DNA from: Pseudomonas sp. MM223
GTDB taxonomy: Bacteria > Pseudomonadota > Gammaproteobacteria > Pseudomonadales > Pseudomonadaceae
Direction: 5' to 3'
Length of the DNA stretch: 64,000 nucleotides
Assembly: GCA_947090765.1 (NCBI GenBank)
Contig: OX352322.1
Span: forward strand, 2,835,501-2,899,500
How positions within the stretch are numbered: the stretch's first letter is position 1; the number at the start of each line of letters is the position of its first letter. Below the pieces are notes generated by a model. The model made no database searches. It saw only the letters and a program-made list of their open reading frames with translations, and was not told the DNA's origin. Positions 11,841-20,626 of the stretch are shown piece after piece. Both the position numbers and the translations under genes were made by a program.

Positions 11841-13055
11841 ATGGGTCTTTCCGCAACTGCCACACCCGAACCGCGTCGCCTGGGCGCCCCTTTGATCGCC
11901 ATGGCCTTGCTGCTGGCTGGCGCCTGGTTCCTCAACCTGAATGCCGGCTTCAAGCAGGTGTTGCTGCTGCTTGTCGGCGCAGCGCTTGGCCTGACCCTGT
12001 ACCACGCTGCCTTCGGCTTCACCTCGGCCTGGCGGGTGTTCATCAACGAGCGCCGTGGCGCAGGCCTGAGGGCGCAGATGGTCATGCTGGCCCTGGCCGT
12101 GCTGCTGTTCTTCCCGGCACTGGCAGCTGGCAGCCTGTTTGGCAACCCGGTCACCGGCCTGGTGGCCCCGGCGGGTGTTTCGGTCGTGTTCGGTGCGTTC
12201 ATCTTCGGCATCGGCATGCAGTTGGGCGGTGGTTGCGCTTCGGGCACGCTGTTCACCGTGGGGGGTGGCAATGCGCGCATGCTGGTGACCCTGCTGTTCT
12301 TCATCATCGGATCGGTGACCGCCACCCATCATGCCGACTGGTGGTTTGCCTTGCCGTCGTTCCCCGCAACTTCGATCGTGCAGGCCTGGGGTGTGGGGCC
12401 CGCACTATTGCTGAGCCTGGCAGTGTTTGGGCTTATCGCCTGGGCCACCGTGGTGCTGGAAAAGCGCCGGCACGGTGCGCTGGAAGCGCCAGTTGCCAGC
12501 GAACACCAGGGCCTGCGTCGCTTCCTGCGGGGCCCTTGGCCGTTGCTGTGGGGCGCTATCGCCTTGGCACTGCTCAACTACGCGACCCTGGCGCTGGCGG
12601 GGCGGCCGTGGGGCATTACCTCGGCGTTCGCTTTGTGGGGGGCCAAAACCCTTAATGGGCTGGGCGTGGATGTCGGCAGCTGGGTGTTCTGGCAGGCGCC
12701 GGCCAATGCCAAAGCTTTGGCCTCGCCGCTGTGGCAAGACATCACCACGGTGATGGACCTGGGGATTGTGCTGGGTGCACTGCTGGCGGCTGGCCTTGCC
12801 GGGCGCTTTGCGCCAAGCCTGAAAATCCCGCTGCCGTCGCTGGTTGCCGCCGTCATCGGTGGCTTGCTGTTGGGTTACGGTTCGCGCCTGGCCTATGGCT
12901 GTAACATCGGCGCGTATTTCAGTGGCATTGCCTCAGGCAGTGTGCATGGCTGGCTGTGGTTGGTGGCGGCTTATGCCGGCAACCTGATCGGCGTGCGCCT
13001 GCGCCCGTTGTTTTTCACCGGTGAGCGGCGCCCTGCGGTGCTGACAGGCTGCTAA
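11841..13055 (+). CDS. YeeE/YedE-family sulfur-compound transporter
   Basis: 404 residues and about 9-10 hydrophobic segments. Two cysteine signatures of the family are present: GMQLGGGCASGTLFTVGGG in the first half and SRLAYGCNIGAYFSGIASGS near the end. Known: YeeE (TsuA) carries thiosulfate through conserved cysteines; some relatives move other sulfur or selenium species. Start at 11841 gives a short cytoplasmic N-terminus (MGLSATATPEPRR) before the first helix; an upstream frame to 11712 reads through likely promoter DNA. No TusA-like partner gene is next to it. Divergent from a LysR regulator. Confidence 0.88.
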   Translation: MGLSATATPEPRRLGAPLIAMALLLAGAWFLNLNAGFKQVLLLLVGAALGLTLYHAAFGFTSAWRVFINERRGAGLRAQMVMLALAVLLFFPALAAGSLFGNPVTGLVAPAGVSVVFGAFIFGIGMQLGGGCASGTLFTVGGGNARMLVTLLFFIIGSVTATHHADWWFALPSFPATSIVQAWGVGPALLLSLAVFGLIAWATVVLEKRRHGALEAPVASEHQGLRRFLRGPWPLLWGAIALALLNYATLALAGRPWGITSAFALWGAKTLNGLGVDVGSWVFWQAPANAKALASPLWQDITTVMDLGIVLGALLAAGLAGRFAPSLKIPLPSLVAAVIGGLLLGYGSRLAYGCNIGAYFSGIASGSVHGWLWLVAAYAGNLIGVRLRPLFFTGERRPAVLTGC

Positions 13056-13168
13056 TGCGCTGAGTGAATTGCTGCAAGGGGTGCAGAAATCATCTGCACC
13101 TCGCCTGATTGTTCAACTTTCCCTGCCTGATTAGCCTGACTCGAACACCCATCCAGCAGGATTCGAAC

Positions 13169-14143
13169 ATGGCTATCCGTATCACTTTCGATTGCACCGG
13201 CAGCGCCGACGTCATGCAGACTGAACACGTGCAAGCACAACCCCCAGGGCCCGGCCAGGTCTGGCTGGAGCAGGCAGCCATGGGTGTGAACCCGTTGGAC
13301 CTGTTGCAGCGCAAGGGCGGTGCGCCCCTTGCCTTGCCTTCCGGCTTGGGGCTGGAAGGCGCAGGCCGGGTCACCGCCGTCGGTGATGGGGTGCACAACG
13401 TGCAGGTGGGGGACCGGGTCGCTTATGCCATGGGGCCGGTCGGTGCCTACGCCAGCGGCCGGTTGTTCCCGGCCGAGCGGCTGGTCAAGCTACCGCCGCA
13501 GCTGGAAGACGAGGCCGCCGCAGCGGTGCTGTTCAAAGGCATCACGGCCCAGTACTTGCTGAAAACCACTTACGCTGTGGGCCCGGGTACCCAGGTGCTG
13601 CTGTACGGTGCTGCCGGTGCCTTGGGCCAGCTGATGGCGCCTTGGGCGCGGCATCTCGGGGCGACGGTGATTGGCGTGGTATCGCGCCCGCAAAGTGTGG
13701 CCAGGGCCCAGGCGGCGGGTTGTCACCATGTACTGGTGTTCGACGCGGCAACGCTGGCCGGCGAAGTGCGAAAGCTGACCCAGGGGCAGGGCGTGGACGT
13801 GGCCTATGACTGTGTCGGCAAGGTGTCGCTGGAAGCCTCGCTGGACAGCCTGAGGGTGCGGGGCCTGCTGGTGTCGTTCGGGGGCACTTCCGGTGCGCCG
13901 GCGGCGATAGAGGTGGCCACGCTCAATGCCAAGGGCTCGCTCTACCTGACCCGGCCGTCGCTGGCGGCACATACACGCACGGTCGAGGAATACCAGCAGC
14001 GCGCCGCCGGTGTGCTGGCAGCCGTCGCCGAGGGTATCATCCAGCCTCGGGTCTGGCGTCGCTACCCGCTGGCCGAAGTGGCCAGGGCCCACCGGGACCT
14101 GGAGCAAGGGCTGTCGGAGGGCGCGCTGGTCCTTACCGCCTGA
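13169..14143 (+). CDS. Quinone oxidoreductase-like NAD(P)H-dependent MDR enzyme
   Basis: 324 residues from the ATG at 13169, preceded by AGCAGGA. GroES-like N-terminal domain (GVNPLDLLQRKG, GLEGAGRVTAVGDGV), then a Rossmann domain with LLYGAAGALGQLMAPWARHLGATVIG (about 144-169) and AYDCVG. The structural zinc cysteines of alcohol dehydrogenases are missing, as expected for the Qor branch of zinc-independent medium-chain reductases. It reduces quinones or enones with NADPH. A LysR gene follows 27 bases after the stop in the same direction, so they may form one operon. Confidence 0.88.
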   Translation: MAIRITFDCTGSADVMQTEHVQAQPPGPGQVWLEQAAMGVNPLDLLQRKGGAPLALPSGLGLEGAGRVTAVGDGVHNVQVGDRVAYAMGPVGAYASGRLFPAERLVKLPPQLEDEAAAAVLFKGITAQYLLKTTYAVGPGTQVLLYGAAGALGQLMAPWARHLGATVIGVVSRPQSVARAQAAGCHHVLVFDAATLAGEVRKLTQGQGVDVAYDCVGKVSLEASLDSLRVRGLLVSFGGTSGAPAAIEVATLNAKGSLYLTRPSLAAHTRTVEEYQQRAAGVLAAVAEGIIQPRVWRRYPLAEVARAHRDLEQGLSEGALVLTA

Positions 14144-14170
14144 TGCCCGAACCTGCCACCGAGCCTAGCC

Positions 14171-15091
14171 ATGGATGCCTTCGACAGTCGCCGCGCCGAT
14201 GAACTTGCCACCTTGCTGGCCCTGCACGAGCAGGGCTCGTTTGCCGCTGCCGGGCGGCAGCTGGAGCGCCACCCCACGGTACTGTCGAAGCGCCTGAGTG
14301 CGCTGGAGGCGCGGTTGGGCATTCGCCTGGTGGAGCGCAGCACGCGGCAGCTGCGTTTTACCGATGAGGGTCAGCGGTTGGTGGCCAAGGTGCGCGAGGC
14401 CAACCGGCTGATCGCCGAAGCGGAACAGGAAGCTGCCGAGGGTGCGGCAATGGTTCGCGGGCGTTTGCGCCTGGCACTGCCGGCAGCCATGGGGCGGCGT
14501 TGGTTGAGCGGGATGCTGGCCGACTTTGTGCTGGCCTATCCGCAGGTGACGGTAGAGGCCGAGTATGCCGACCGTTTCGTCGACCTGATCGGCGAGGGCT
14601 TCGATGCCGCCATCCGCATTGGTGAGCTGGCGGACAATCGCCTGGTGGCCAGGAAGTTGTGCGATCACGTGCGCATCCTCTGCGCATCGCCCGAGTACCT
14701 TGCTCGGCATGGCACGCCTGTACAGCCGGAAGAATTATCTGTTCACAATTGCTTGTGTTTCAGTGGCTTACGTTCATTTCCTGAATGGCGATTGATGAAT
14801 GCTAAGCGGCAGGCGAGCGTGAAGGTCGCTGGCAATCTGCGCAGCAACGACAATGAAGCGTTGCTTGAGGCAGCGCGGCGTGGCGTGGGCATTCTTGCCG
14901 GGGGAGACTGGTTGATGGGGGAAGACCTGGCCAGCGGTCGCCTGGTACGGGTGCTGCCGCAGTGGCAGCTGGACGTGGCGGCGGGCATTTACCTGGTGCG
15001 GCCGACCGCGCGCTTGAACACAGCGGCCCTGGCTGCATTCAAGGCCTGGCTGGAAGACCGCTTCAAGGGCGGCGCACCTTGGCGGCCCTGA
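14171..15091 (+). CDS. LysR-family transcriptional regulator
   Basis: 306 residues. Winged helix at about 8-66 (ELATLLALHEQGSFAAAGRQLERHPTVLSKRLSALEARLG) and LysR effector domain with CLCFSGLRSFPEWRL in the middle. The CrgA-like layout fits regulators of neighbouring oxidoreductases. It follows the quinone oxidoreductase gene and probably controls it. The region 14730-14800 is locally AT-rich but the frame is intact. Confidence 0.88.
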   Translation: MDAFDSRRADELATLLALHEQGSFAAAGRQLERHPTVLSKRLSALEARLGIRLVERSTRQLRFTDEGQRLVAKVREANRLIAEAEQEAAEGAAMVRGRLRLALPAAMGRRWLSGMLADFVLAYPQVTVEAEYADRFVDLIGEGFDAAIRIGELADNRLVARKLCDHVRILCASPEYLARHGTPVQPEELSVHNCLCFSGLRSFPEWRLMNAKRQASVKVAGNLRSNDNEALLEAARRGVGILAGGDWLMGEDLASGRLVRVLPQWQLDVAAGIYLVRPTARLNTAALAAFKAWLEDRFKGGAPWRP

Positions 15092-15101
15092 CGCAGCCCC
15101 T

Positions 15102-15193
15102 TCAGGAGCAGCTTGTGCTGCAAAAAGGCCGGTAGCGCCAGCAGCTCAGCTGTGGCCATACCGGCTTCTTTGCAGCACAAGAATGCTCCTGTA
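15102..15193. repeat. Paired inverted REP-like cassette (family A, degenerate)
   Basis: TCAGGAGCAGCTTGTGCTGCAAAAAGGCCGG pairs with a complement ending in TGCTCCTGTA. It is more diverged than the other family A copies. It sits between convergent genes. Confidence 0.75.
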
Positions 15194-15234
15194 TCACTTT
15201 ATATTTACTTCATAACTATTTGATAAATATATAT

Positions 15235-15564
15235 TTAACGTTTTGCAACGGCATGTTGGACGCACTGTTCATAGTAAGTCTGCTTGATCGCAGCAGGCTT
15301 GAGCCGCGAGCGACTGTTGTAGGTCTGCTCGGTAATGCCGAAGGCGGTCATGCGCATCCACGGTTTGGGGAATTTGCGTACCTGCAGCTTCTTGCGCGTG
15401 GCATACAGGGTCACCCCGGAAAGCTTGGCCTGCTGGGCCTCGGCGGCTATCTGCGCACCCCAGCCGCAGGTGTGGCGATCATTCTGGCTAAGCGCCCGGG
15501 CCTGGGCGCCGAAAGCCAGCGTGGCCAGCAAGCAACCGGCCATCGTTGCTAGAAATACTCGCAT
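15235..15564 (-). CDS. Small secreted protein, unknown function
   Basis: 109 residues with a clear signal peptide (MRVFLATMAGCLLATLAFGAQA, cleavage near residue 23). The mature part has two cysteines (in RHTCGWG and YEQCVQH), which could form one disulphide. AGGA lies seven bases before the ATG. Family not recognised. It shares its direction with the DUF998 gene upstream, 74 bases away. Confidence 0.65.
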   Translation of the reverse strand: MRVFLATMAGCLLATLAFGAQARALSQNDRHTCGWGAQIAAEAQQAKLSGVTLYATRKKLQVRKFPKPWMRMTAFGITEQTYNSRSRLKPAAIKQTYYEQCVQHAVAKR

Positions 15565-15638
15565 GTTGCTGTCCTAAGCATCTGAAGAAGAACGGAGTTT
15601 GCCTTCGCTTTCAGGTGCCGGGGGCCAGCAATTTGCCG

Positions 15639-16289
15639 TCAGTTTACGGCCATGCGCAGTGGGCTGGCGGTTGGTTTGTGCAGGCTTGCCCAGGCCAGGC
15701 TGGCAACCCAGATCACCGACACACCATAGTTCAGGCGTTGATACAGGCCGAAAAGCTGGCCGTTGTGCGCTGCCTGGCCCATCAGCACGACGGTAATGAT
15801 TGCCAGCACCACGCAGGCCAGGGAGAACAGCGCCAGGGCCCGCGAGCCGGCAATGCGATTGCCCAGCCACGCCCACAGGGCACTGGCCAGGGTCAGCGAG
15901 AGGAACATCAGCAGGCCGGACAGGTTATGCAGTTGCTGTGAGGTGGACGGCTGCGCCGGTGCGCAACCCTGGTCGCAGGGGAACCAGCCGGTGCCCAGGC
16001 TGCCGACACCATGCAGCAATATCAGGGCCGCACTCAGCATTGCCAGTTTCGAACCACGCCAGCGCCGCACCAGGCCCCAGGCAAACAGCGCGAATAGTGC
16101 GGCCAGTGGGAAGTTGTTCGCCAGTGGCGACCAGCTGTGGGTTGGTGCGCCAACGGCACCGAGCTGGCTCATGGCCTGTTGCAGGTGGTCATAGCCAGGG
16201 TAAGCCTTGGCGGTGAGCCATACACCTGCCAGCAACCAGAGGGGTATCAGCAGGCCGCTGGCGAGCAATACACGGTCGAGGGGTTTCAT
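15639..16289 (-). CDS. DUF998-family integral membrane protein
   Basis: 216 residues with six hydrophobic segments. The DUF998 hallmarks are the early LSQLGAVGAPTHSW-type stretch (here MSQLGAVGAPTHSW near 40-53), GWFPCDQGCAP and HNLSGLLMFLSL. Start at 16289 is supported by AAGGAA eight bases upstream; longer frames to 16439 run through spacer. Function of the family is unknown. Confidence 0.8.
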   Translation of the reverse strand: MKPLDRVLLASGLLIPLWLLAGVWLTAKAYPGYDHLQQAMSQLGAVGAPTHSWSPLANNFPLAALFALFAWGLVRRWRGSKLAMLSAALILLHGVGSLGTGWFPCDQGCAPAQPSTSQQLHNLSGLLMFLSLTLASALWAWLGNRIAGSRALALFSLACVVLAIITVVLMGQAAHNGQLFGLYQRLNYGVSVIWVASLAWASLHKPTASPLRMAVN

Positions 16290-16430
16290 GCGGCATTTTC
16301 CTTCCATGGATGAGTGAGCGCAAAGGCGCACAGTACAGGCTTGCGCAGGCTCTGGGCCAGCATTTGTGCCGGCTTTCTCCTGGGCGAGGCTTGCAAGAGG
16401 GAGCAATAAATACCGCACCAGGTGTATGTG

Positions 16431-16455
16431 ATCGTACAACTGCTTGCGCTATGAT
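16431..16455 (+). promoter_or_regulatory. Promoter region of the FadR-type regulator with operator half-site
   Basis: ATCGTACAACT at 16431-16441 matches 11 bases of the kdgD operator at 23067. A TATGAT -10-like hexamer follows at 16450. The arrangement suggests autoregulation by the FadR-type protein encoded just downstream. Confidence 0.5.
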
Positions 16456-16487
16456 GAGCGCTGTCTTTCTAGGTGAAATACAGGGCA

Positions 16488-17237
16488 ATGACAGAGCAAC
16501 AGGTACAGGCAAGGACCCGGCGCAAGCCGCGTAGTCTGGCCCAGGAACTGGTCACAGTGCTGACCGAACGCATTCGCAGTGGCCAGCTCAAACGTGGCGA
16601 CAAGCTGCCGACCGAATCGCAGATCATGGTCGAAGAGGGCGTCAGCCGCACCGTGGTGCGTGAGGCGATCTCGCGGCTGCAGGCGGCCGGGCAGGTCGAA
16701 ACCCGCCATGGCATCGGTACGTTCGTGCTGGACGCGCCAGCGTCGGGGGGCTTTCGCATCGACCCGGCGACTGTGGTCACCCTGCGTGAAGTGCTGGCGG
16801 TGCTGGAGTTGCGCATTGCTTTGGAGATCGAGTCGGCGGGCCTGGCGGCGCAGCGGCGCAGCGATGAAGAGCTGGCAGGCATGCGTGCAGCGCTGGACGA
16901 GCTCAACGAAGGGGCGGCCCATGCCAATGATGCGGTGTCGGCGGACTTCCAGTTCCACCTGCGCATTGCCCAGGCCAGCGGCAACCACTACTTCGCCGAC
17001 ATCATCAACCACCTGGGCACCAGCATCATCCCGCGTACCCGAGTGAACTCGGCGCGGCTGGCCCGTGATGACCAGGCGCATTACATGAGCCGGTTGATGC
17101 ATGAGCACGAGGCGATTTATGAAGCAATCGCCCGGCGTGACAGCGAAGGGGCAAAGATGGCCATGCGCATGCACCTGAGCAATAGCCGGGAGCGCTTGCG
17201 CCAGGTGCATGAAGAGGCTGAGGCGCAAGGGGTCTGA
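16488..17237 (+). CDS. FadR-subfamily GntR regulator of galactarate/glucarate genes
   Basis: 249 residues. GntR winged helix at about 14-78 (LAQELVTVLTERIRSGQLKRGDKLPTESQIM, SRTVVREAISRLQAAGQVETRHGIGTFV), then an FCD all-helical domain at about 95-225 with conserved metal or ligand residues in FHLRIA, MHEHEAI and MRMHLSN. Start at 16488; a GTG at 16473 is also possible. It lies at the end of, and convergent with, the galactarate operon. The same ATCGTACAAC sequence occurs before it and before kdgD, which argues that it controls both. Inferred ligand: a hexarate or a pathway intermediate. Confidence 0.88.
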   Translation: MTEQQVQARTRRKPRSLAQELVTVLTERIRSGQLKRGDKLPTESQIMVEEGVSRTVVREAISRLQAAGQVETRHGIGTFVLDAPASGGFRIDPATVVTLREVLAVLELRIALEIESAGLAAQRRSDEELAGMRAALDELNEGAAHANDAVSADFQFHLRIAQASGNHYFADIINHLGTSIIPRTRVNSARLARDDQAHYMSRLMHEHEAIYEAIARRDSEGAKMAMRMHLSNSRERLRQVHEEAEAQGV

Positions 17238-17256
17238 GACCTTTGTGATCCATACC

Positions 17257-17280
17257 GCCGCGAAGAGGCCGGTGTAGCCC
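17257..17280. repeat. Single REP-like element fragment
   Basis: GCCGCGAAGAGGCCGGTGTA resembles one arm of the P. putida REP unit. No partner arm is nearby. A similar lone fragment is at 23144-23167. Confidence 0.5.
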
Positions 17281-17285
17281 AAAGA

Positions 17286-17317
17286 AAAGCCCCGCCATGT
17301 GCGGGGCTTTCTTGTTT
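17286..17317. terminator. Bidirectional intrinsic terminator
   Basis: Perfect 10-bp stem AAAGCCCCGC/GCGGGGCTTT with a CATGT loop and T-rich tail. It separates the convergent regulator and aldehyde dehydrogenase genes. Confidence 0.92.
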
Positions 17318-17328
17318 CAGGCCGTCAG

Positions 17329-18909
17329 TCAGACTGCCTTGTCACTCCACTGCCCATTCACCAGTCGGCGTAGGCCAAGCGGGTTGCCGTCACGTAGCGC
17401 CTCAGGCAGCAACGCCTGCGGGTAGTTCTGGTAGCACACCGGGCGCAGGAAGCGGTCGATGGCCAAGGTGCCGACCGAGGTGCCGCGTGCATCCGAGGTT
17501 GCTGGATACGGCCCGCCGTGGACCATGGCATCACACACTTCAACGCCGGTCGGGTAACCATTGATCAGGATACGGCCAACTTTTTCTTCCAGCAGCGGCA
17601 CCAGCCAGGCATAGGCCTCGAAGTCTTCGGCTTCGCCGATCAGGGTGGCAGTCAACTGGCCACGCAGGCCCAGCAGGGCGGCGCGCAGTTGGTCGTTGTC
17701 CTGCACTTCTACGGCCACGGTGGTGGGGCCGAACACTTCTTCTTGCAGCAGCGGGTCAGACTCGACCAGCAGGCGAGCATCGGCCTTGAACAGCTGGGCG
17801 CGGGCCTGGCTGCCTTCCTGCGCCTGACCGGCCAGGTGCTCGATACCGGCATGGGCTTGCAGGTGTTCAAGGCCGCCAACGTAGCTGCGCAGGCCACCCG
17901 CGTTGAGCATGGTTTGCCCGGCCTGCTGGTCCAGGTGCTGGCCAAGTTCGATCAGAAGCTGACTGTATTGTGGCGATTGCAGGCCGATCACCAACCCCGG
18001 GTTGGTGCAAAACTGCCCGGCACCCATGCACACAGAACCGGCCAGTTCGCGGGCGATGGCCTCGCCGCGCTTGGCCAGGGCGGCTGGCAGGATGATGACC
18101 GGGTTGATGCTGGACATCTCGGCGAACACGGGAATCGGCTGCGGGCGCTCGGCGGCCATGCGGCACAGGGCGTCGCCACCTTTGAGCGAACCGGTGAAAC
18201 CAACGGCCTGGATGGCCGGGTGCTTGACCAGCCACTCGCCCACACCACCACCGAACACCATGTTGAACACGCCCTTGGGCATACCGGTGCGCTCGGCGGC
18301 GCGCACGATGGCGCAACCCACCAGGTCAGCGGTGGCCATGTGGCCGCTGTGCGCCTTGAACACCACCGGGCAACCGGCAGCCAGTGCAGCTGCGGTGTCG
18401 CCGCCGGCAGTAGAGAAGGCCAGCGGGAAGTTGCTGGCACCGAACACGGCGACCGGGCCAACGCCAATGCGCATCTGGCGCAGGTCCACGCGTGGCAGCG
18501 GCTGGCGCTCGGGCAAGGCCAGGTCGATACGGGCACCGAGGAAATCACCACGGCGCAATACTTGGGCAAACAGGCGCATCTGGCCGCTGGTGCGGCCACG
18601 CTCACCTTGAATGCGGGCAGCGGGCAAGGCGGTCTCGCGGCAGACGATGGCGACGAAGGCGTCGTCCAGTTCGTCCAGTTCGGCGGCAATGGCGTCGAGG
18701 AATTCGGCGCGGCGGGCCGGGGGCAGTTGGCGGAACTCGGCGAAAGCGGCAGCGGCGGCCTTGGCGGCTTGGTCTACTTCGGCTTCGCTGGCTTGAGCAA
18801 AGCTGTAGGGCAGGGCTTCGCCAGTGCTGGCGTCCAGGCTCTGCAGGCGCTGTGGGCCAGCGGCGCTGCGCTGGCCGGCGATGAAGTTGTGGCCGAGGAT
18901 TTCAGGCAT
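17329..18909 (-). CDS. Alpha-ketoglutarate semialdehyde (2,5-dioxovalerate) dehydrogenase
   Basis: 526 residues from the ATG at 18909, preceded by AGGAG. An aldehyde dehydrogenase of the NADP-dependent KGSADH type: catalytic Cys301 in GQFCTNPG, general base Glu264 in FAEMSS, nucleotide-site FGASNFPLAFSTAGGDTAAALAAGCPVVFKAHSGH at about 156-190, and GFTGSLKGG. It oxidises 2,5-dioxopentanoate to 2-oxoglutarate, the last step of galactarate/glucarate breakdown. It is the last gene of the minus-strand operon kdgD-transporter-garD-this gene, 84 bases after garD. Confidence 0.93.
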   Translation of the reverse strand: MPEILGHNFIAGQRSAAGPQRLQSLDASTGEALPYSFAQASEAEVDQAAKAAAAAFAEFRQLPPARRAEFLDAIAAELDELDDAFVAIVCRETALPAARIQGERGRTSGQMRLFAQVLRRGDFLGARIDLALPERQPLPRVDLRQMRIGVGPVAVFGASNFPLAFSTAGGDTAAALAAGCPVVFKAHSGHMATADLVGCAIVRAAERTGMPKGVFNMVFGGGVGEWLVKHPAIQAVGFTGSLKGGDALCRMAAERPQPIPVFAEMSSINPVIILPAALAKRGEAIARELAGSVCMGAGQFCTNPGLVIGLQSPQYSQLLIELGQHLDQQAGQTMLNAGGLRSYVGGLEHLQAHAGIEHLAGQAQEGSQARAQLFKADARLLVESDPLLQEEVFGPTTVAVEVQDNDQLRAALLGLRGQLTATLIGEAEDFEAYAWLVPLLEEKVGRILINGYPTGVEVCDAMVHGGPYPATSDARGTSVGTLAIDRFLRPVCYQNYPQALLPEALRDGNPLGLRRLVNGQWSDKAV

Positions 18910-18993
18910 GGGGTGCTCCTGTAGGTTGAAAGGCAATCTGGCGGGTTGTCGCATGACCTGTGGGGGGGTCTATGATCGAGTGAGCCCTTGGCA

Positions 18994-20547
18994 TCAGGTA
19001 ATCGGTGCCGGGTTGAACAGGGTGATGTCGTTGTGCAGGCGGTGCTGCTCGGCCCAGGTCTGCTTGCGGCCGCTGGCCACGTCCAGGTAGTAGTGGAACA
19101 GTTCCCAGCCCAGCTCTTCGATGGTCGAGCGGCCTGTTGCGATGCGCCCTGCGTCGACATCGATCAGGTCGGGCCAACGCTGGGCCAGTTCTGTGCGCGT
19201 ACACACCTTGACCACTGGCGCCATGGCCAGCCCGTAGGGGGTGCCTCGGCCGGTGGTGAACACATGCAGGTTCATGCCGGCGGCCAGTTGCAAGGTGCCG
19301 CAGACAAAGTCGCTGGCCGGGGTGGCGCAGAAGATCAGGCCCTTGCGCGTTACCCGCTCGCCCGGGCCGAGCACGCCCTGGATGGCACCGCTGCCGGACT
19401 TGACGATCGACCCCAGCGACTTCTCGACGATATTGGACAAGCCACCTTTCTTGTTACCCGGCGTCGTGTTGGCGCTGCGGTCGGCGGCGCCTTGTTGCAG
19501 GTAGCGGTCGTACCAGTCCATTTCGCGTATCAAGGCACCGGCGACGTCCTGGTTTTCGGCGCGTGAGGTCAACATGTAGATGGCGTCGCGCACCTCGGTC
19601 ACTTCCGAGAACAGCACGGTGGCGCCGGCGCGTACCAGCAAGTCTGCGGCGTAGCCCAGCGCCGGGTTGGCGGTGATGCCCGAGAACGCATCGCTGCCAC
19701 CGCATTGCATGCCAAGGATCAACTCACTGGCCGGTACGGTTTCGCGGCGGCGTTGGTCGAGTTTCTTCAGGCGGGTTTCGGCCAGTTCCATGATCTGTTC
19801 GATCATTTCCACAAAGCCCAGGCTGGCGTCCTGCAAGCGGTACAGCCATGGGTCGCTGAGGTCGACCGACGGGTCGTTGTCGTGCATTACCTGGCCGGCT
19901 TGCAGCTTTTCGCAGCCGAGGCTGATAACCAGCGCCTCGCCACCCAGGTTGGGGTTGCGCGCCAGATTGCGCACGGTGCGGATCGGAATGTAGGCATCGC
20001 GGGCGTTGATGGCCACGCCGCAGCCGTAGCTGTGGGTGATGGCAACCACGTCATCGACGTTGGGGTACTTGGGCAGCAGTTCGCTGCGAATGCGCTTGAC
20101 CGCATGCTCCAGCACGCCGGTTACGCACTGCACGGTGGTGGTGATACCGAGGATGTTGCGGGTACCGACGGTGCCGTCGGCGTTGCGGTAGCCTTCGAAC
20201 GTGAAGCCTTCGAGCGGCGGCAGCGGTTGTGGGACGGCGTCGCAGCGCGGCAGGCTGTCCAGCTCCGGGGCGGCCGGCATGGCCAGCTGGCTTTCCTGCA
20301 CCCAGCTGCCTTGGCGCAAGTCTTCCAGCGCGTAGCCGATGATTTGCCCGTAGCGGCGCACAGGTTCGCCCTTGGCGATGGCCACGGTGGCCACCTTGTG
20401 GCTTTGTGGTACGCCTTCGACCAGGGTCAGGCCGTCGGCAAAACGGGCGCCTTCACCCAGGCCGCCGTCGTTGACCACTACCACGACGTTGTCGTCGTCG
20501 TGCAGGCGGACGTAGCGGGGCGAGTCGGAATGTTCGATCAACTGCAT
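18994..20547 (-). CDS. garD: Galactarate dehydratase
   Basis: 517 residues, the GarD length. N-terminal SAF-like domain (about 1-90: [47 protein letters not shown]) followed by the UxaA/GarD lyase region ([65 protein letters not shown]). It removes water from galactarate to give 5-dehydro-4-deoxy-D-glucarate; family members use Fe2+. TAGGG lies before the ATG. Neighbouring kdgD and the semialdehyde dehydrogenase complete the route to 2-oxoglutarate. No glucarate dehydratase is in the window. Confidence 0.95.
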   Translation of the reverse strand: MQLIEHSDSPRYVRLHDDDNVVVVVNDGGLGEGARFADGLTLVEGVPQSHKVATVAIAKGEPVRRYGQIIGYALEDLRQGSWVQESQLAMPAAPELDSLPRCDAVPQPLPPLEGFTFEGYRNADGTVGTRNILGITTTVQCVTGVLEHAVKRIRSELLPKYPNVDDVVAITHSYGCGVAINARDAYIPIRTVRNLARNPNLGGEALVISLGCEKLQAGQVMHDNDPSVDLSDPWLYRLQDASLGFVEMIEQIMELAETRLKKLDQRRRETVPASELILGMQCGGSDAFSGITANPALGYAADLLVRAGATVLFSEVTEVRDAIYMLTSRAENQDVAGALIREMDWYDRYLQQGAADRSANTTPGNKKGGLSNIVEKSLGSIVKSGSGAIQGVLGPGERVTRKGLIFCATPASDFVCGTLQLAAGMNLHVFTTGRGTPYGLAMAPVVKVCTRTELAQRWPDLIDVDAGRIATGRSTIEELGWELFHYYLDVASGRKQTWAEQHRLHNDITLFNPAPIT

Positions 20548-20589
20548 GTTTGGGCCCTACTTGTCAGGTTCTCAGGCTTTTTTGTACAT

Positions 20590-20619
20590 CCGCCCGCGCC
20601 GGTTGCCCCGGCACGGGCG
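20590..20619. other. GC-rich stem-loop inside the galactarate operon
   Basis: CGCCCG(C)GCCGG and CCGGC(A)CGGGCG can form a strong hairpin between the transporter stop and the garD start. No T tract follows on the minus strand, so it is not a normal terminator. It may stabilise or process the operon mRNA. Confidence 0.55.
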
Positions 20620-20626
20620 TGTTCAC

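Noticed and set aside
17518..18924. 468-codon open frame on the plus strand opposite the aldehyde dehydrogenase
   Set aside because: It mirrors a clearly functional gene; high-GC codon use leaves long antisense frames. No ribosome site or protein pattern.
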